From positions 116,098 through 136,425 of the forward strand of contig LDIV01000003.1 in the NCBI GenBank assembly GCA_001468855.1: 20,328 nt of DNA, in the 5' to 3' direction. Made by a program: the position numbers and the translations under genes. Position 1 is the stretch's first letter, and each line of letters starts with the position of its first letter. The stretch comes from a candidate division TM6 bacterium UASB124. GTDB taxonomy: Bacteria > Dependentiae > Babeliae > Babeliales > RVW-14. Positions 1 to 8,185 of this stretch are shown here, in pieces. The notes beneath the pieces are model-generated. The model saw only the letters and a list, made by a program, of their open reading frames with translations. It searched no databases and had not been told where the DNA came from.

Positions 1-359
1 GTTTTGCCGAGCCATATCGCAGTGATGATGGATCGGGAGATATTGTGTATACCGATTATTTCTATAAAATGGGTATACTTAATGAATGGCTACGCTCTCA
101 ATTAGCATTTCAAGGACCATTGGATCTTGTTGCAACCACAGAAGATTACGGAAGTAATAACAATGATTTTATTTCAACAATACCGATGATTCCTAACCCA
201 CAAGCGTTTCTTAATGCGGGGCAGGCTAAAAGTGCGATAGATTTTAACCTTGATGTAGTAAATTTTTCACAACTAAGGCAATGTATAAAACAACCGATTG
301 ATCCAGCCTCTGGCGCACAATATATTCCAGGTCAATTTGGCGTTGTAGTAAATGAATAA
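1..359 (+). CDS. C-terminal end of a secreted/surface protein (partial, family unknown)
   Basis: The frame is open from the window edge (codons begin at position 3) to TAA at 357-359, so this is the last ~118 residues of a gene that starts outside the window; the in-frame GTG at 45 is unlikely to be the start. I do not recognise a named family. The final ~25 residues match the end of the next protein: both have SGA, then I/V-P-G, an aromatic, G-V-x-V-N and a final acidic or amide residue (PGQFGVVVNE here, PGEWGVRVNQ there). The two are thus tandem paralogues. The next gene's start lies 19 nt downstream, which suggests one operon. By analogy with the complete neighbour it is probably exported, but its N-terminus is not visible. 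Confidence 0.75.
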   Translation, partial: FAEPYRSDDGSGDIVYTDYFYKMGILNEWLRSQLAFQGPLDLVATTEDYGSNNNDFISTIPMIPNPQAFLNAGQAKSAIDFNLDVVNFSQLRQCIKQPIDPASGAQYIPGQFGVVVNE

Positions 360-366
360 TATTTTT

Positions 367-372
367 AAGGAG
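367..372 (+). promoter_or_regulatory. Shine-Dalgarno site fixing the start at 379
   Basis: AAGGAG lies 6 nt before ATG 379. An upstream in-frame ATG at 352 would overlap the previous stop codon and put nine polar and mixed residues before the signal peptide, so 379 is preferred. Confidence 0.75.
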
Positions 373-378
373 ATATTT

Positions 379-3333
379 ATGAGAAAAATTTTACTTTACT
401 TAGTGCTGTTGTTATGTGGTCATTTGGCTGCGTATAACTCTGCACTTGTTGATAATGCTGCATTTGAAAAAACAGTATTTGCTCAACAGTTTTTTGCCAA
501 TCAGGCTTTGTCAATTCCGGCTTGTTTATATCTTGGAGGGAGTAACGCTCCTTTGCCTGAACCTCTTACTGATACAGAAAAGCAACTTCGTGCATATGAT
601 TTATCACGTGCTTATATTGCGGCTGACGGCACGGCTAAAATTGCTCCATTGGCGCTTACAAAAGATGTTATTGTTAATGCGGATGAGGCAACAAAAGGGA
701 TAAGCCCAATAAACAATACTAAGATTACGAATTTGTCTCTTTATCAAGAGCTTCCTGTTGTTACAGTCGTGCCTGCTACGGTTACGGATGATGATAAAAA
801 TAAAGTGTATGTATTATTAGCGGCTGATGGCTCTAAAATACTTAAAAATAAAGATGTTATTAAGGATGCGAATGGTGATCCGGCTTCTGCCTTGATTGCT
901 TTGGAATCATCTGATGCACATCAATTTGTTGCTGTTAGTGCAAAAGATTATACATGGAGTGATTCAGGCGGCATTAACCGTGGAATAGCTGTTCTTGCTC
1001 CGGATGATAAGTTAACACTGATCAATGTGTATGATACTACTGATTTTTCAAAAACTGGTGATGCAAATAAAGCGAGACTTTTGAGCCTTTTGCCTGCCGA
1101 TCGATGTGTTACGTTTACTCAAGGGGCAGCTCAAACAGCTCAACTTATTACCGGTGCCGAACTTGGTGATAATGTTGCTATGCACTGGGATTCTACATTA
1201 CAACGTTTGTATATTTGTCTTTCTAATGTTGGACGTAAGCAAGACGAATTGATCAAAGAGGGAGGCTTTTTAGGAATATCTCTTGCGCGTGTTAATACCA
1301 ATTCTGCAACAAAGATAACCGATTTTGTTATAAAACCTATAATCAATGCGGTGCATAAAGAACTTTTTTATGCAGATGAAAAGGATAAAACAGAAGCAAA
1401 TGTTAATGATCGCATTATTGGTTTTTATTATGATGGTGCCAATCCAAAAGGAACGGTATTGCCTAATGGCGGCATTGTAGCTAACAATGGTTATGCCGAC
1501 GTTAATGTTTCGATTCGTCATGTACGTGTTATGCATACAAGTACCGGCAAGCACTATTTGATTGTGAATAGTAATATTGGTGATGGAACGCAGGCTTCAA
1601 CAGTGCAAGGTGTTTTTGCTTTGCCTTTGTTGGGTGCTAAAAAATCTGATGGTGTTACGGCTATTGCTGATTCTTTGATTGGAACATTGTCAAAGGTTGA
1701 AAACGGTATTGCAACATTTGATGAACCACCATTAACGTATAATGAAATGCCTTCGGCTAATGATAGTGCAACACGTGTAGGTAGTATGGAGATTCTGACG
1801 TTTCCTGCAGATAAAATTACACAGATCTTTATTGAGGGTGACACTGTATATGCAACGTTGAATAGTGCGATATCGGCAGAAAAAGGTGTTTTTGCAAGCA
1901 CCGCTTTATTTGATACAGATGGAGCTATCCGGGCATGGACACCGTGGCAGCGTGTTATGGGATCCATTGATAGAGTGTGGGGAGCCGGTATAGATAAAGC
2001 ATTTGCAAATTTTTATGCATTGTCCAATGATCCTGCTAACGTTAAAAAAGTTAATACTGTCAATATTACGCGGTGGGGCAAGACGGATACTGTTCATGCC
2101 GGTAACTTGAGCTCACTGCTCGCACAAATATTTCCAGAAAAAGAAAATGGTGTTGTTGGTATGCTTTCGTTTGATCAATTTACACCGGGGTTTGCCGTAC
2201 CAGCCTGTTTTGCTATGACCGTGGTTCTTGGTACCAATAAAGTTGCCTTGGTCCAAACAGGGCATGCCGGCAATGATGGTATTGAATTGACTGCCGACTT
2301 TTCTATAAGTGGTACAAATCAAAATGTATTTGTTTTTTCCGGCGGTGCATTGGATGAGATAGCTCCTCTTACCTGTGCAGAGGTTGCTCGTATGACAACT
2401 GATGATGCCGGATGGTTATTTGTCGGTGGGTATAGAGGACTTGCTGTGTTGAGTCTGGCGGATGGAAAAGGTTGGTTTTCCGGAACGTCTCAGGTGCCTG
2501 CGCAAGATGGGCTTGATCAGTTGCGTATGGATGGTTTTCCCGGTGATGCACATTGGACATTTAAACGTTTGGTTTCAAGTGTAGGCGATGATGCTTTTAA
2601 ATATGTTCGGAAACTTATTGCATCTAACGGTAAATTGAATGTGTTAACAATGAATTCCTTACATCAATTTACTATGGAAGCCGATAAGTTTAGTGTTGAA
2701 CCGCAATCGCTTGGGGATGTTGTTGATAGTTCGTTACATAATAAAGTTCTTGTTGATCTTGTTATTCTAAGTTCGGCAAATTCAGCAGGTAATGAATGTT
2801 TTATCGTCGGAACAAATGATGGCATTTATGCCGGACGCTTTGGTTCGACAAATAAGGTTACTGACATAAATTGTTTTGTTGCTCAATTGCAGCTGCTTGG
2901 TAGTACTCGTAGTATTACTCCTGTCTCGGGAAATATTTATACTTTAGTAGCTGATTTTGAAAACAAAAATGATAAGGTTTACCGTCTTAATGTGGAAAAT
3001 ATTAATGGGAACTTGACCATTAATCCAATCAGATATTTTAATTCGGCAGGACAGTTTGTAACGACCGGTAAATTGTTGGATTTTTATAGTGCAAAGCAGG
3101 GTATTGATACGGATGGTACTTTTGTATACAGTACATTGCCTCACAATTATAAGCAATTCGATTATTTAGATTTGTATACTATTTCTCCTCTGGGAGTAAG
3201 AGAGGTTGCTAATATAACGTGCTTGCTTGATGTTGATCCTAATTGTTACGGCATGGTAACAGGTGTTTTGCGCGATGGTGTTTCTGGTGCTATTCAGGTT
3301 CCCGGTGAATGGGGCGTGCGCGTGAATCAATAG
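379..3333 (+). CDS. Large exported protein, possible beta-propeller-like repeats; paralogue of upstream gene
   Basis: 984 residues from ATG 379. A longer frame opens at 352, but AAGGAG at 367-372 sits 6 nt before ATG 379 and the protein then begins with a clean signal peptide (MRK, a Leu-rich core, cleavage probably after HLAA). There is no good lipobox. The mature part is rich in Gly, Asp, Val and Thr. It has scattered blade-like strands of the type h-h-V-G-x-x-x-G-h-x-h (LFVGGYRGLAVL near residue 678, FIVGTNDGIYAG near 808), suggesting an all-beta, propeller-like fold; this is inference. The C-terminus PGEWGVRVNQ matches the end of the preceding partial gene. It sits between that paralogue (19 nt) and a probable outer-membrane barrel gene (50 nt), so a surface or periplasmic role is likely. 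The function is unknown. Confidence 0.8.
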   Translation: MRKILLYLVLLLCGHLAAYNSALVDNAAFEKTVFAQQFFANQALSIPACLYLGGSNAPLPEPLTDTEKQLRAYDLSRAYIAADGTAKIAPLALTKDVIVNADEATKGISPINNTKITNLSLYQELPVVTVVPATVTDDDKNKVYVLLAADGSKILKNKDVIKDANGDPASALIALESSDAHQFVAVSAKDYTWSDSGGINRGIAVLAPDDKLTLINVYDTTDFSKTGDANKARLLSLLPADRCVTFTQGAAQTAQLITGAELGDNVAMHWDSTLQRLYICLSNVGRKQDELIKEGGFLGISLARVNTNSATKITDFVIKPIINAVHKELFYADEKDKTEANVNDRIIGFYYDGANPKGTVLPNGGIVANNGYADVNVSIRHVRVMHTSTGKHYLIVNSNIGDGTQASTVQGVFALPLLGAKKSDGVTAIADSLIGTLSKVENGIATFDEPPLTYNEMPSANDSATRVGSMEILTFPADKITQIFIEGDTVYATLNSAISAEKGVFASTALFDTDGAIRAWTPWQRVMGSIDRVWGAGIDKAFANFYALSNDPANVKKVNTVNITRWGKTDTVHAGNLSSLLAQIFPEKENGVVGMLSFDQFTPGFAVPACFAMTVVLGTNKVALVQTGHAGNDGIELTADFSISGTNQNVFVFSGGALDEIAPLTCAEVARMTTDDAGWLFVGGYRGLAVLSLADGKGWFSGTSQVPAQDGLDQLRMDGFPGDAHWTFKRLVSSVGDDAFKYVRKLIASNGKLNVLTMNSLHQFTMEADKFSVEPQSLGDVVDSSLHNKVLVDLVILSSANSAGNECFIVGTNDGIYAGRFGSTNKVTDINCFVAQLQLLGSTRSITPVSGNIYTLVADFENKNDKVYRLNVENINGNLTINPIRYFNSAGQFVTTGKLLDFYSAKQGIDTDGTFVYSTLPHNYKQFDYLDLYTISPLGVREVANITCLLDVDPNCYGMVTGVLRDGVSGAIQVPGEWGVRVNQ

Positions 3334-3383
3334 TATTAACCGATGAAATAAAATATGAAAATGATGAATGAAAGGTTTTAAGT

Positions 3384-4712
3384 ATGATGTTTTCCTATTA
3401 TAGAAAGATAATGATAGGCATGAGCTTACTTTCATTAAGCTCTGTGGTTGCCTTTGCCCCAACAAATTTCTTCCGGCCCTATGACCCGGCTTTACGGTTA
3501 CCGCATGCACCTGTCAAAGATCCATGGTGTATGGGTATTAATGTTGAATGGGGTAGCTCTGATCAATGTCGCGATTGGGATGGCAATAAGAATAATGTTT
3601 TAAGAATTTACGAGTGCTCCCAATCAACAATAGCTATGCTTGAAAACCCTACTTGTTGTGTTCGATCCAAAGAATTATACGACATCAAAAGTAAGTTGCG
3701 TGCTGTCGGAGGTGCATGGCGTGTAGGTGGTGTTGGTGGCGGTGGAGCTTGGGATGATGGGAAACGTGGCCATATTCTTTTGTCAGGCGATTTTGAACAG
3801 CTTGATGTTACGCCTCATGTCCGTTGGGTGTTTCCGGGTAAAGATTTGCCCGGTCGCTTGGCTCTGAGCGCGTCATTGCCTGTTCGTTATGCGCGTGTTT
3901 CTAACGTATGCTACAGTGATCAAACAGGATGTGGCAAAAGTGGGGTGCTTCCGGCATGGGATTTAGCGGTTAAAGATATACTGACCAGTGATATAAAAAA
4001 CATTGCCAAACGCTTGGGCTGTATTGAATGGAATAATTGGAATGCTACAGGTATTGGCGATTTGGTATTTATACTCGATTGGTGGAAGGTTTTTCATCAA
4101 GGAAAAGAGGCCCTTAAAGATGTTGAGTTGCATGCGCTCTTTGGAGTCTCATGTCCTACCGGTCTTGAAAAGGATGAAGATGAAGCGTTCAGTTTTGCTT
4201 TTGGCAATGATGGGGCGTGGAGCCTTCCCTTTGGTCTTGGCCTTGATTTGATTTTTAAATTTCACATCATTTTGGGGCTTGATGCACAATTTGAGGTTGT
4301 TCTTGATGATTCCAAAGATCGCCGTATGAAGACGCATCCATATCAAACAGAGTTTCTTTTGCTTAACAAAGGGCGATCAACAAAAGAACACGGTTTGACC
4401 TGGAAATTTTATTTATATGCGCAGGCATTTCAATTTTGGAGAGGATTGTCGCTTAAAGCAGCTTATGAATACATTAAGCATGATAATGATAGACTTTCTC
4501 CTAAAACTGATGATTTTAATGCAAACATTGCTAATACAGCACGCTCCCTTGAGGAATGGTATACACACAATTTAATTTTTAGTTTGAACTATGATTTCTT
4601 TAAATGTAAGCGAATCAAACCGCAGTTAAGTCTTTTCTATAAATTACCGTTGACTGGCAAGCGGGTAGTCATGCCGCAAACACTTGGTGGTCAGCTTACA
4701 TTGAATTTTTAG
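3384..4712 (+). CDS. Probable outer-membrane beta-barrel protein
   Basis: 442 residues. AAAGG at 3371-3375 lies 8 nt before ATG 3384 (a second ATG follows at once). An N-terminal signal peptide (core about residues 9-23, VVAFA near the cleavage site) is followed by a Cys-containing region (C49, C62, C78, C91, C92), a Gly-rich stretch at 108-121 and then many alternating amphipathic strands. Segments such as GIGDLVFILDWW and LHALFGVSCPTG resemble strands of the putative porin/phenol-degradation MetA-like barrels. The last residue is Phe (LTLNF), the typical beta-signal recognised by the BAM machinery. It is the last gene of the operon with two secreted paralogues and is followed 16 nt later by a strong hairpin. 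The barrel assignment is fairly secure; what it transports or anchors is unknown. Confidence 0.7.
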   Translation: MMFSYYRKIMIGMSLLSLSSVVAFAPTNFFRPYDPALRLPHAPVKDPWCMGINVEWGSSDQCRDWDGNKNNVLRIYECSQSTIAMLENPTCCVRSKELYDIKSKLRAVGGAWRVGGVGGGGAWDDGKRGHILLSGDFEQLDVTPHVRWVFPGKDLPGRLALSASLPVRYARVSNVCYSDQTGCGKSGVLPAWDLAVKDILTSDIKNIAKRLGCIEWNNWNATGIGDLVFILDWWKVFHQGKEALKDVELHALFGVSCPTGLEKDEDEAFSFAFGNDGAWSLPFGLGLDLIFKFHIILGLDAQFEVVLDDSKDRRMKTHPYQTEFLLLNKGRSTKEHGLTWKFYLYAQAFQFWRGLSLKAAYEYIKHDNDRLSPKTDDFNANIANTARSLEEWYTHNLIFSLNYDFFKCKRIKPQLSLFYKLPLTGKRVVMPQTLGGQLTLNF

Positions 4713-4727
4713 TAAACAATCTTTGCG

Positions 4728-4768
4728 AATGAATTAAGCCGCTCATTCTTTGGACGGCTTAATTCATT
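4728..4768 (+). terminator. Perfect 14-bp inverted repeat after the barrel gene
   Basis: AATGAATTAAGCCG (4728-4741) pairs without mismatch with CGGCTTAATTCATT (4755-4768) around a 13-nt loop. It lies 16 nt after the stop codon at 4712. There is no T-run on the 3' side, so it may end transcription by a Rho-assisted route or protect the mRNA 3' end. Confidence 0.6.
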
Positions 4769-5007
4769 GTATAGGTTCAGCATTTAATAAGGCTTATACA
4801 TGAAGTGAGGGTGAGGTTTTGTGGTTAATTATTTAAAATGAGCATTGACCACCTAGGTGACGACTTTACTTATTGCATATAGAAAATTGTTTGTTTGTTA
4901 CTTAAAAAAGCGTGATTATTGAATTGTGGACAACTGATAATCTCTTGAACAGATTCCTTTTTCCTTCTATCTTATTCATTCGCACTATGTAACAAAGTTT
5001 AAAACCT
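4769..5007. other. Intergenic stretch upstream of the PBP gene
   Basis: No supported reading frame or structured RNA was seen. It contains a 10-bp palindrome CACCTAGGTG at 4850-4859 of unknown meaning and the putative promoter annotated separately. Confidence 0.5.
4945..4973 (+). promoter_or_regulatory. Possible sigma70-type promoter of the PBP gene
   Basis: TTGAAC (4945-4950), a 17-nt spacer and TATCTT (4968-4973) would start transcription near 4980, about 38 nt before GTG 5018. Each box matches the consensus in only four of six positions. Confidence 0.3.
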
Positions 5008-5017
5008 TGGGGTTGCC

Positions 5018-6904
5018 GTGTTACGTCGGTTGTTCATTATTTTTGTTTTTATATGCTGCATTTTTCTTGGTGCTGTTGCATGGTTAATGGAGCGCGATTG
5101 GGTTGATTTTTCTACCCTTGATGCCTATAAAGTTGCCAAGGCAAGCATAGTCTTGGATGATGATGGTGCTGAGCTTCTACGCTTCGATTTAGATAAACGT
5201 GCATCAATTACCTATAACAAAATCCCTGATATTTTGGTTCAAGCTTTTGTAGCCGCAGAGGATCATGATTTCTTTCGGCACCATGGTATCTCATTAAAAG
5301 GGATTATTCGTTCCATGGCGGTTAACCTTTATCATTTCCGGGTAGTGCAAGGTGCGAGTACGATTACACAGCAGTTGGCACGAGGAATGTTTTTATCATA
5401 TGAACGAACATGGTTACGAAAGATACAGGAAATTTTTTTAGCCTTCCAAATTGAACGGCAATTATCCAAAGAGCAAATTTTGGAATTGTATCTTAATAAC
5501 ATCTACTTCGGGCGTGGTATTTATGGTGTGGCTGCTGCAAGCCGTCGATTTTGGGATAAATCAGTTGAGGCTATTACCATAGATGAGGCTGCAACGTTGG
5601 CTGCTGTTGCAAATTCAGCGCGCCTGTATTCTCCTCTTAATGCACCTGCCAATGCCAAACGAAGACGAGATATTATTCTGCAACGCATGTATAAGCTCGA
5701 ATTTATATCCAAAGAACAATTGGATAAGTCGGTTAAAGTTAAAGTTCGTACGCAGGATTATGCGCCGGGCAATCCTGTCCGCCTGTATCTCCGCGAGTGG
5801 ATTCGCATATGGGCAGAAAGTAAATTTGGTAAGGACGTACTGTATCGTAAAGGGTTAAAGATAAAAACAACAATTAATAGTGAATATCAGGAAAAGGCGG
5901 AGCAAGTATTTAGAGACCGATTATATATTTTACGTCGTCAGATGGGTTCTGAGATTAATGGAGCTATGATGTCGATAGAACCGGAGACTGGCGGTATAAA
6001 GGTTATGATCGGTGGATACGATTTTAGGCAATCTCAATTTAATCGAGCATTTCAGGCTCGACGTCAAATGGGGTCATCATTTAAGCCTATTATTTATTCG
6101 CTTGCTATGAAGGCTGGCATAGAAATGGATAGTGTTTTTGTTGATGAACCAATAGAGATTCAATTGCCATCAGGTAATATATATCGTCCTATGAACTGGA
6201 ATAATAAGTTTGATGGGTCTATGACATTGGCTCGAGCTTTAACATTTTCATGCAACACTATTGCAGTAAAGCTTTTCTTGAAGATAGGCGCTGATTACAT
6301 TATTCCATGGGCAAGACTTTTTGGCATTACGCATCAACTGATGCCATATCCATCGGCTGCTTTGGGAACAGCTGAGACAACAGTTGAAGAAAATGTGGCT
6401 GCTTTTAATGTGTTTGCCAATAATGGAACCTATGTTAAGCCATATCTTATTGAATGGGTCAAAGATGAAAGCGGCAACAAGATTTGGGAAGCTGAAAGTG
6501 AGTCGCATAATGTACTTGATAGTAGATTGGCTTCGAAGATGGTTAATCTTTTATCTCAGCGTATGATTCTTGGTAAAAAACAATCGAAGGATGGTTGGTT
6601 TGATGCTGATTCTATTGGTAAGTCAGGTTCAACCAATGGAGCTGCAACAACATGGTTTGTCGGCGCTACACCATCATTAACGACGGCGGTGTATATTGGC
6701 CGAGATGATAATAAACCTATGGGAACTAGTTTATTGGCAAGTCGAACGGCATACCCTCTCTTGGTTAGTTTTTATAAATCAATTCAACATCCTAAAAAAC
6801 ATTTTTATAGAGATCCTAGCTTACGGGAGGTTGCTATTAATTGGGTAACCGGCAGCCCTGCAGATGATCGCGAAGATCCACATGTTATTGTATTATTGAA
6901 GTGA
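5018..6904 (+). CDS. Class A penicillin-binding protein (peptidoglycan glycosyltransferase / DD-transpeptidase), PBP1A-like
   Basis: 628 residues from GTG 5018, with GGGG at 5009-5012. It polymerises lipid II into glycan strands and cross-links the peptides in the periplasm. A cytoplasmic stub MLRR and one membrane anchor (about residues 5-23) come first. The GT51 domain (about 60-235) has all its motifs: EDHDFFRHHG with catalytic Glu81, GASTITQQ (112-119), RKIQE with Glu138, and ELYLNNIYFGRG (156-167). The transpeptidase domain (about 310-590) has the SxxK nucleophile Ser353-Lys356 (GSSFKP), SCN at 411-413 and KSG at 535-537. All catalytic residues are present, so it should be active and beta-lactam sensitive. 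It is shorter than E. coli PBP1A (~850 aa) and lacks long extra domains. The mrcA/ponA type is likely, but the exact subclass is not certain. It stands alone, with the next gene 72 nt downstream. Confidence 0.95.
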   Translation: MLRRLFIIFVFICCIFLGAVAWLMERDWVDFSTLDAYKVAKASIVLDDDGAELLRFDLDKRASITYNKIPDILVQAFVAAEDHDFFRHHGISLKGIIRSMAVNLYHFRVVQGASTITQQLARGMFLSYERTWLRKIQEIFLAFQIERQLSKEQILELYLNNIYFGRGIYGVAAASRRFWDKSVEAITIDEAATLAAVANSARLYSPLNAPANAKRRRDIILQRMYKLEFISKEQLDKSVKVKVRTQDYAPGNPVRLYLREWIRIWAESKFGKDVLYRKGLKIKTTINSEYQEKAEQVFRDRLYILRRQMGSEINGAMMSIEPETGGIKVMIGGYDFRQSQFNRAFQARRQMGSSFKPIIYSLAMKAGIEMDSVFVDEPIEIQLPSGNIYRPMNWNNKFDGSMTLARALTFSCNTIAVKLFLKIGADYIIPWARLFGITHQLMPYPSAALGTAETTVEENVAAFNVFANNGTYVKPYLIEWVKDESGNKIWEAESESHNVLDSRLASKMVNLLSQRMILGKKQSKDGWFDADSIGKSGSTNGAATTWFVGATPSLTTAVYIGRDDNKPMGTSLLASRTAYPLLVSFYKSIQHPKKHFYRDPSLREVAINWVTGSPADDREDPHVIVLLK

Positions 6905-6976
6905 TTGTGCTATTTATTGTGGCGTGATGTTATATTTGGTTACACATTTTATGCATAGTAAAGAGTGGGCACTGTG

Positions 6977-7618
6977 ATGAATAATCGTTCAATGATATTG
7001 TTTATGATTGTTGGTTTTGTATGCTGCATGAATATCTTACAGGCAGGTGAATATTACGAATTAAAAGAGTTTAAAAGATGCATAGGGAGTGTGCTGGTGA
7101 GAAATTTCAATATTTCAGATTCCGCTCTCTCCGAATTACAAACATATGTTCATGACAAGTTTTTTGTGCGGCAGCTTTTTACCACCACATTGAACCAATT
7201 CGACCAAGGATCGGGAGATGTTATTCAACGGTTGGCTCAAAATGAACAACGTAGACGTTTTCTTGTTGCAATGTATGCGTGTATCATAAACCAGCTTCGA
7301 ACAATTAAACCGCGAACAATAGAAGATTATAGTGAAATATCATGTAAAAACTATGATAAACTTAAGCAAATCAGGCTTGCTCTCGAATCAGAATTGATAG
7401 AATATAAGCGTGATAAAAAAAACATGAGACTTATTGGCGATTTTGCTTCAAGCTTTAGTAAACCTGATAAATGCTGTTTTATGTGCTTTTTCCCATGCAT
7501 AACGAAGCTTTTCCCTTGTACTCGAAAAATTATAACATTGGCTCTGTGCCTCTTCTTTTATGAGTATACGCTGACGTTTCTTAAAGTGTTGAATCCAAAC
7601 ACAAAAAAGGATGAATGA
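6977..7618 (+). CDS. Small exported protein with C-terminal Cys cluster and membrane segment, function unknown
   Basis: 213 residues from ATG 6977; a GTG at 6965 would add only four residues and neither start has a strong Shine-Dalgarno site. The N-terminus is a signal peptide or anchor (MNNRS, then a hydrophobic core to about residue 22, LQA before a possible cleavage). The middle (about 30-160) is mostly charged and helical. A Cys-rich patch (five Cys within residues 166-181, KCCFMCFFPC and PC) is followed by a hydrophobic segment at about 185-205 and a charged tail NTKKDE. If the signal peptide is cleaved, the C-terminal segment would anchor it in the inner membrane. I recognise no family. 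It follows the PBP gene by 72 nt on the same strand and may be cotranscribed; a hairpin lies 40 nt after its stop. Confidence 0.65.
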   Translation: MNNRSMILFMIVGFVCCMNILQAGEYYELKEFKRCIGSVLVRNFNISDSALSELQTYVHDKFFVRQLFTTTLNQFDQGSGDVIQRLAQNEQRRRFLVAMYACIINQLRTIKPRTIEDYSEISCKNYDKLKQIRLALESELIEYKRDKKNMRLIGDFASSFSKPDKCCFMCFFPCITKLFPCTRKIITLALCLFFYEYTLTFLKVLNPNTKKDE

Positions 7619-7658
7619 AGAATATTTCATTGATGATAAATAGCTTGATAGGTAGATA

Positions 7659-7699
7659 ATATAATGGCCGGTCTGATTATTCAAAACCGGCCATTATAT
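7659..7699. terminator. Perfect 14-bp inverted repeat between convergent genes
   Basis: ATATAATGGCCGGT (7659-7672) pairs perfectly with ACCGGCCATTATAT (7686-7699) around a 13-nt loop. It lies 40 nt after the plus-strand stop at 7618 and 23 nt after the minus-strand gene ending at 7723, so it can serve both strands. There is no clear T-run on either side. Confidence 0.65.
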
Positions 7700-7722
7700 G
7701 TTATACCGCTAAAATAAAGTGT

Positions 7723-8112
7723 TTAGTCATTATTAGAATCATAGCCCTCAGCATCATAGTTATCGTTTTCGTTTATCATAGCTATAAAGGTAGCATATTC
7801 TTCAGGCGTTATAAGCTTGTCTTTTTTAAGTGAGTTAGCAAATTTAATTATTTTTTGAGCGTATGCTTTGGAGTAAAGTTTGGAGCAAATAGCTCTTAAC
7901 AGAGGTTTTGCTCGTTGTGTTACATCTGTATCCAAACTGACTACAAAAGCGGTGAGTTTGCCTCTTAATATTTCGAATTTATGTGTCTCATCACTAATGC
8001 TCGAGACGCCCAATGATGTTTGTGTGTCTGCACCATACATGCCATTACAGCTAAAATTAACTAGTGAGCTTATTATGAATGTGGTGATTGCTAATTTTTG
8101 TATAGAGATCAT
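7723..8112 (-). CDS. Small exported protein with acidic C-terminal tail, function unknown
   Basis: 129 residues. On the minus strand AAGGAG lies 6 nt before ATG 8112. The first ~20 residues form a signal peptide (MISIQK then a hydrophobic core). A Cys in NFSC near residue 22 is not a convincing lipobox because position -3 is Asn. The rest is helical with many Lys and Ala, and the last ~16 residues are very acidic and Asn-rich (ENDNYDAEGYDSNND). I recognise no family. It lies 73 nt after alaS on the same strand, behind a long hairpin. It may be transcribed by read-through, since I see no convincing promoter in the 27 nt between the hairpin and the start codon. Confidence 0.65.
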   Translation of the reverse strand: MISIQKLAITTFIISSLVNFSCNGMYGADTQTSLGVSSISDETHKFEILRGKLTAFVVSLDTDVTQRAKPLLRAICSKLYSKAYAQKIIKFANSLKKDKLITPEEYATFIAMINENDNYDAEGYDSNND

Positions 8113-8139
8113 GGTGTTCTCCTTCCTGGTTTTGGATTA

Positions 8140-8177
8140 ATAGGTACTTAATGTACGCGCGTACACTAAATACCTAT
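8140..8177 (-). terminator. Long alaS 3' hairpin
   Basis: A 38-nt near-palindrome centred on CGCG at 8157-8160, starting 9 nt after the alaS coding region ends. Read on the minus strand, the two non-Watson-Crick positions in each arm become U-G and G-U pairs, so the RNA stem is fully paired; on the plus strand they would be C-A and A-C mismatches. This strand bias argues for an RNA hairpin of the alaS transcript rather than a protein-binding site. No T-run follows. Confidence 0.6.
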
Positions 8178-8185
8178 CAGAATTA

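Noticed and set aside
379..450. Lipoprotein signal in the 984-aa protein (LLLLC)
   Set aside because: The residue before Cys is Leu, which does not fit the lipobox rule (Gly/Ala/Ser); ordinary signal peptide cleavage is more likely.
1554..1967. Open frame of 137 codons on the minus strand inside the 984-aa secreted protein gene
   Set aside because: Shadow of the strongly supported plus-strand frame; no promoter, start signal or recognisable product.
4769..5007. Structured RNA gene in the 305-nt gap before the PBP gene
   Set aside because: Only a 10-bp palindrome (4850-4859) is present; no extended pairing or known RNA signature was seen.
7880..8140. Plus-strand frame of 86 codons opposite the 129-aa exported protein
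   Set aside because: The minus-strand frame has an AAGGAG site at the right distance and a signal peptide; the plus frame has neither.
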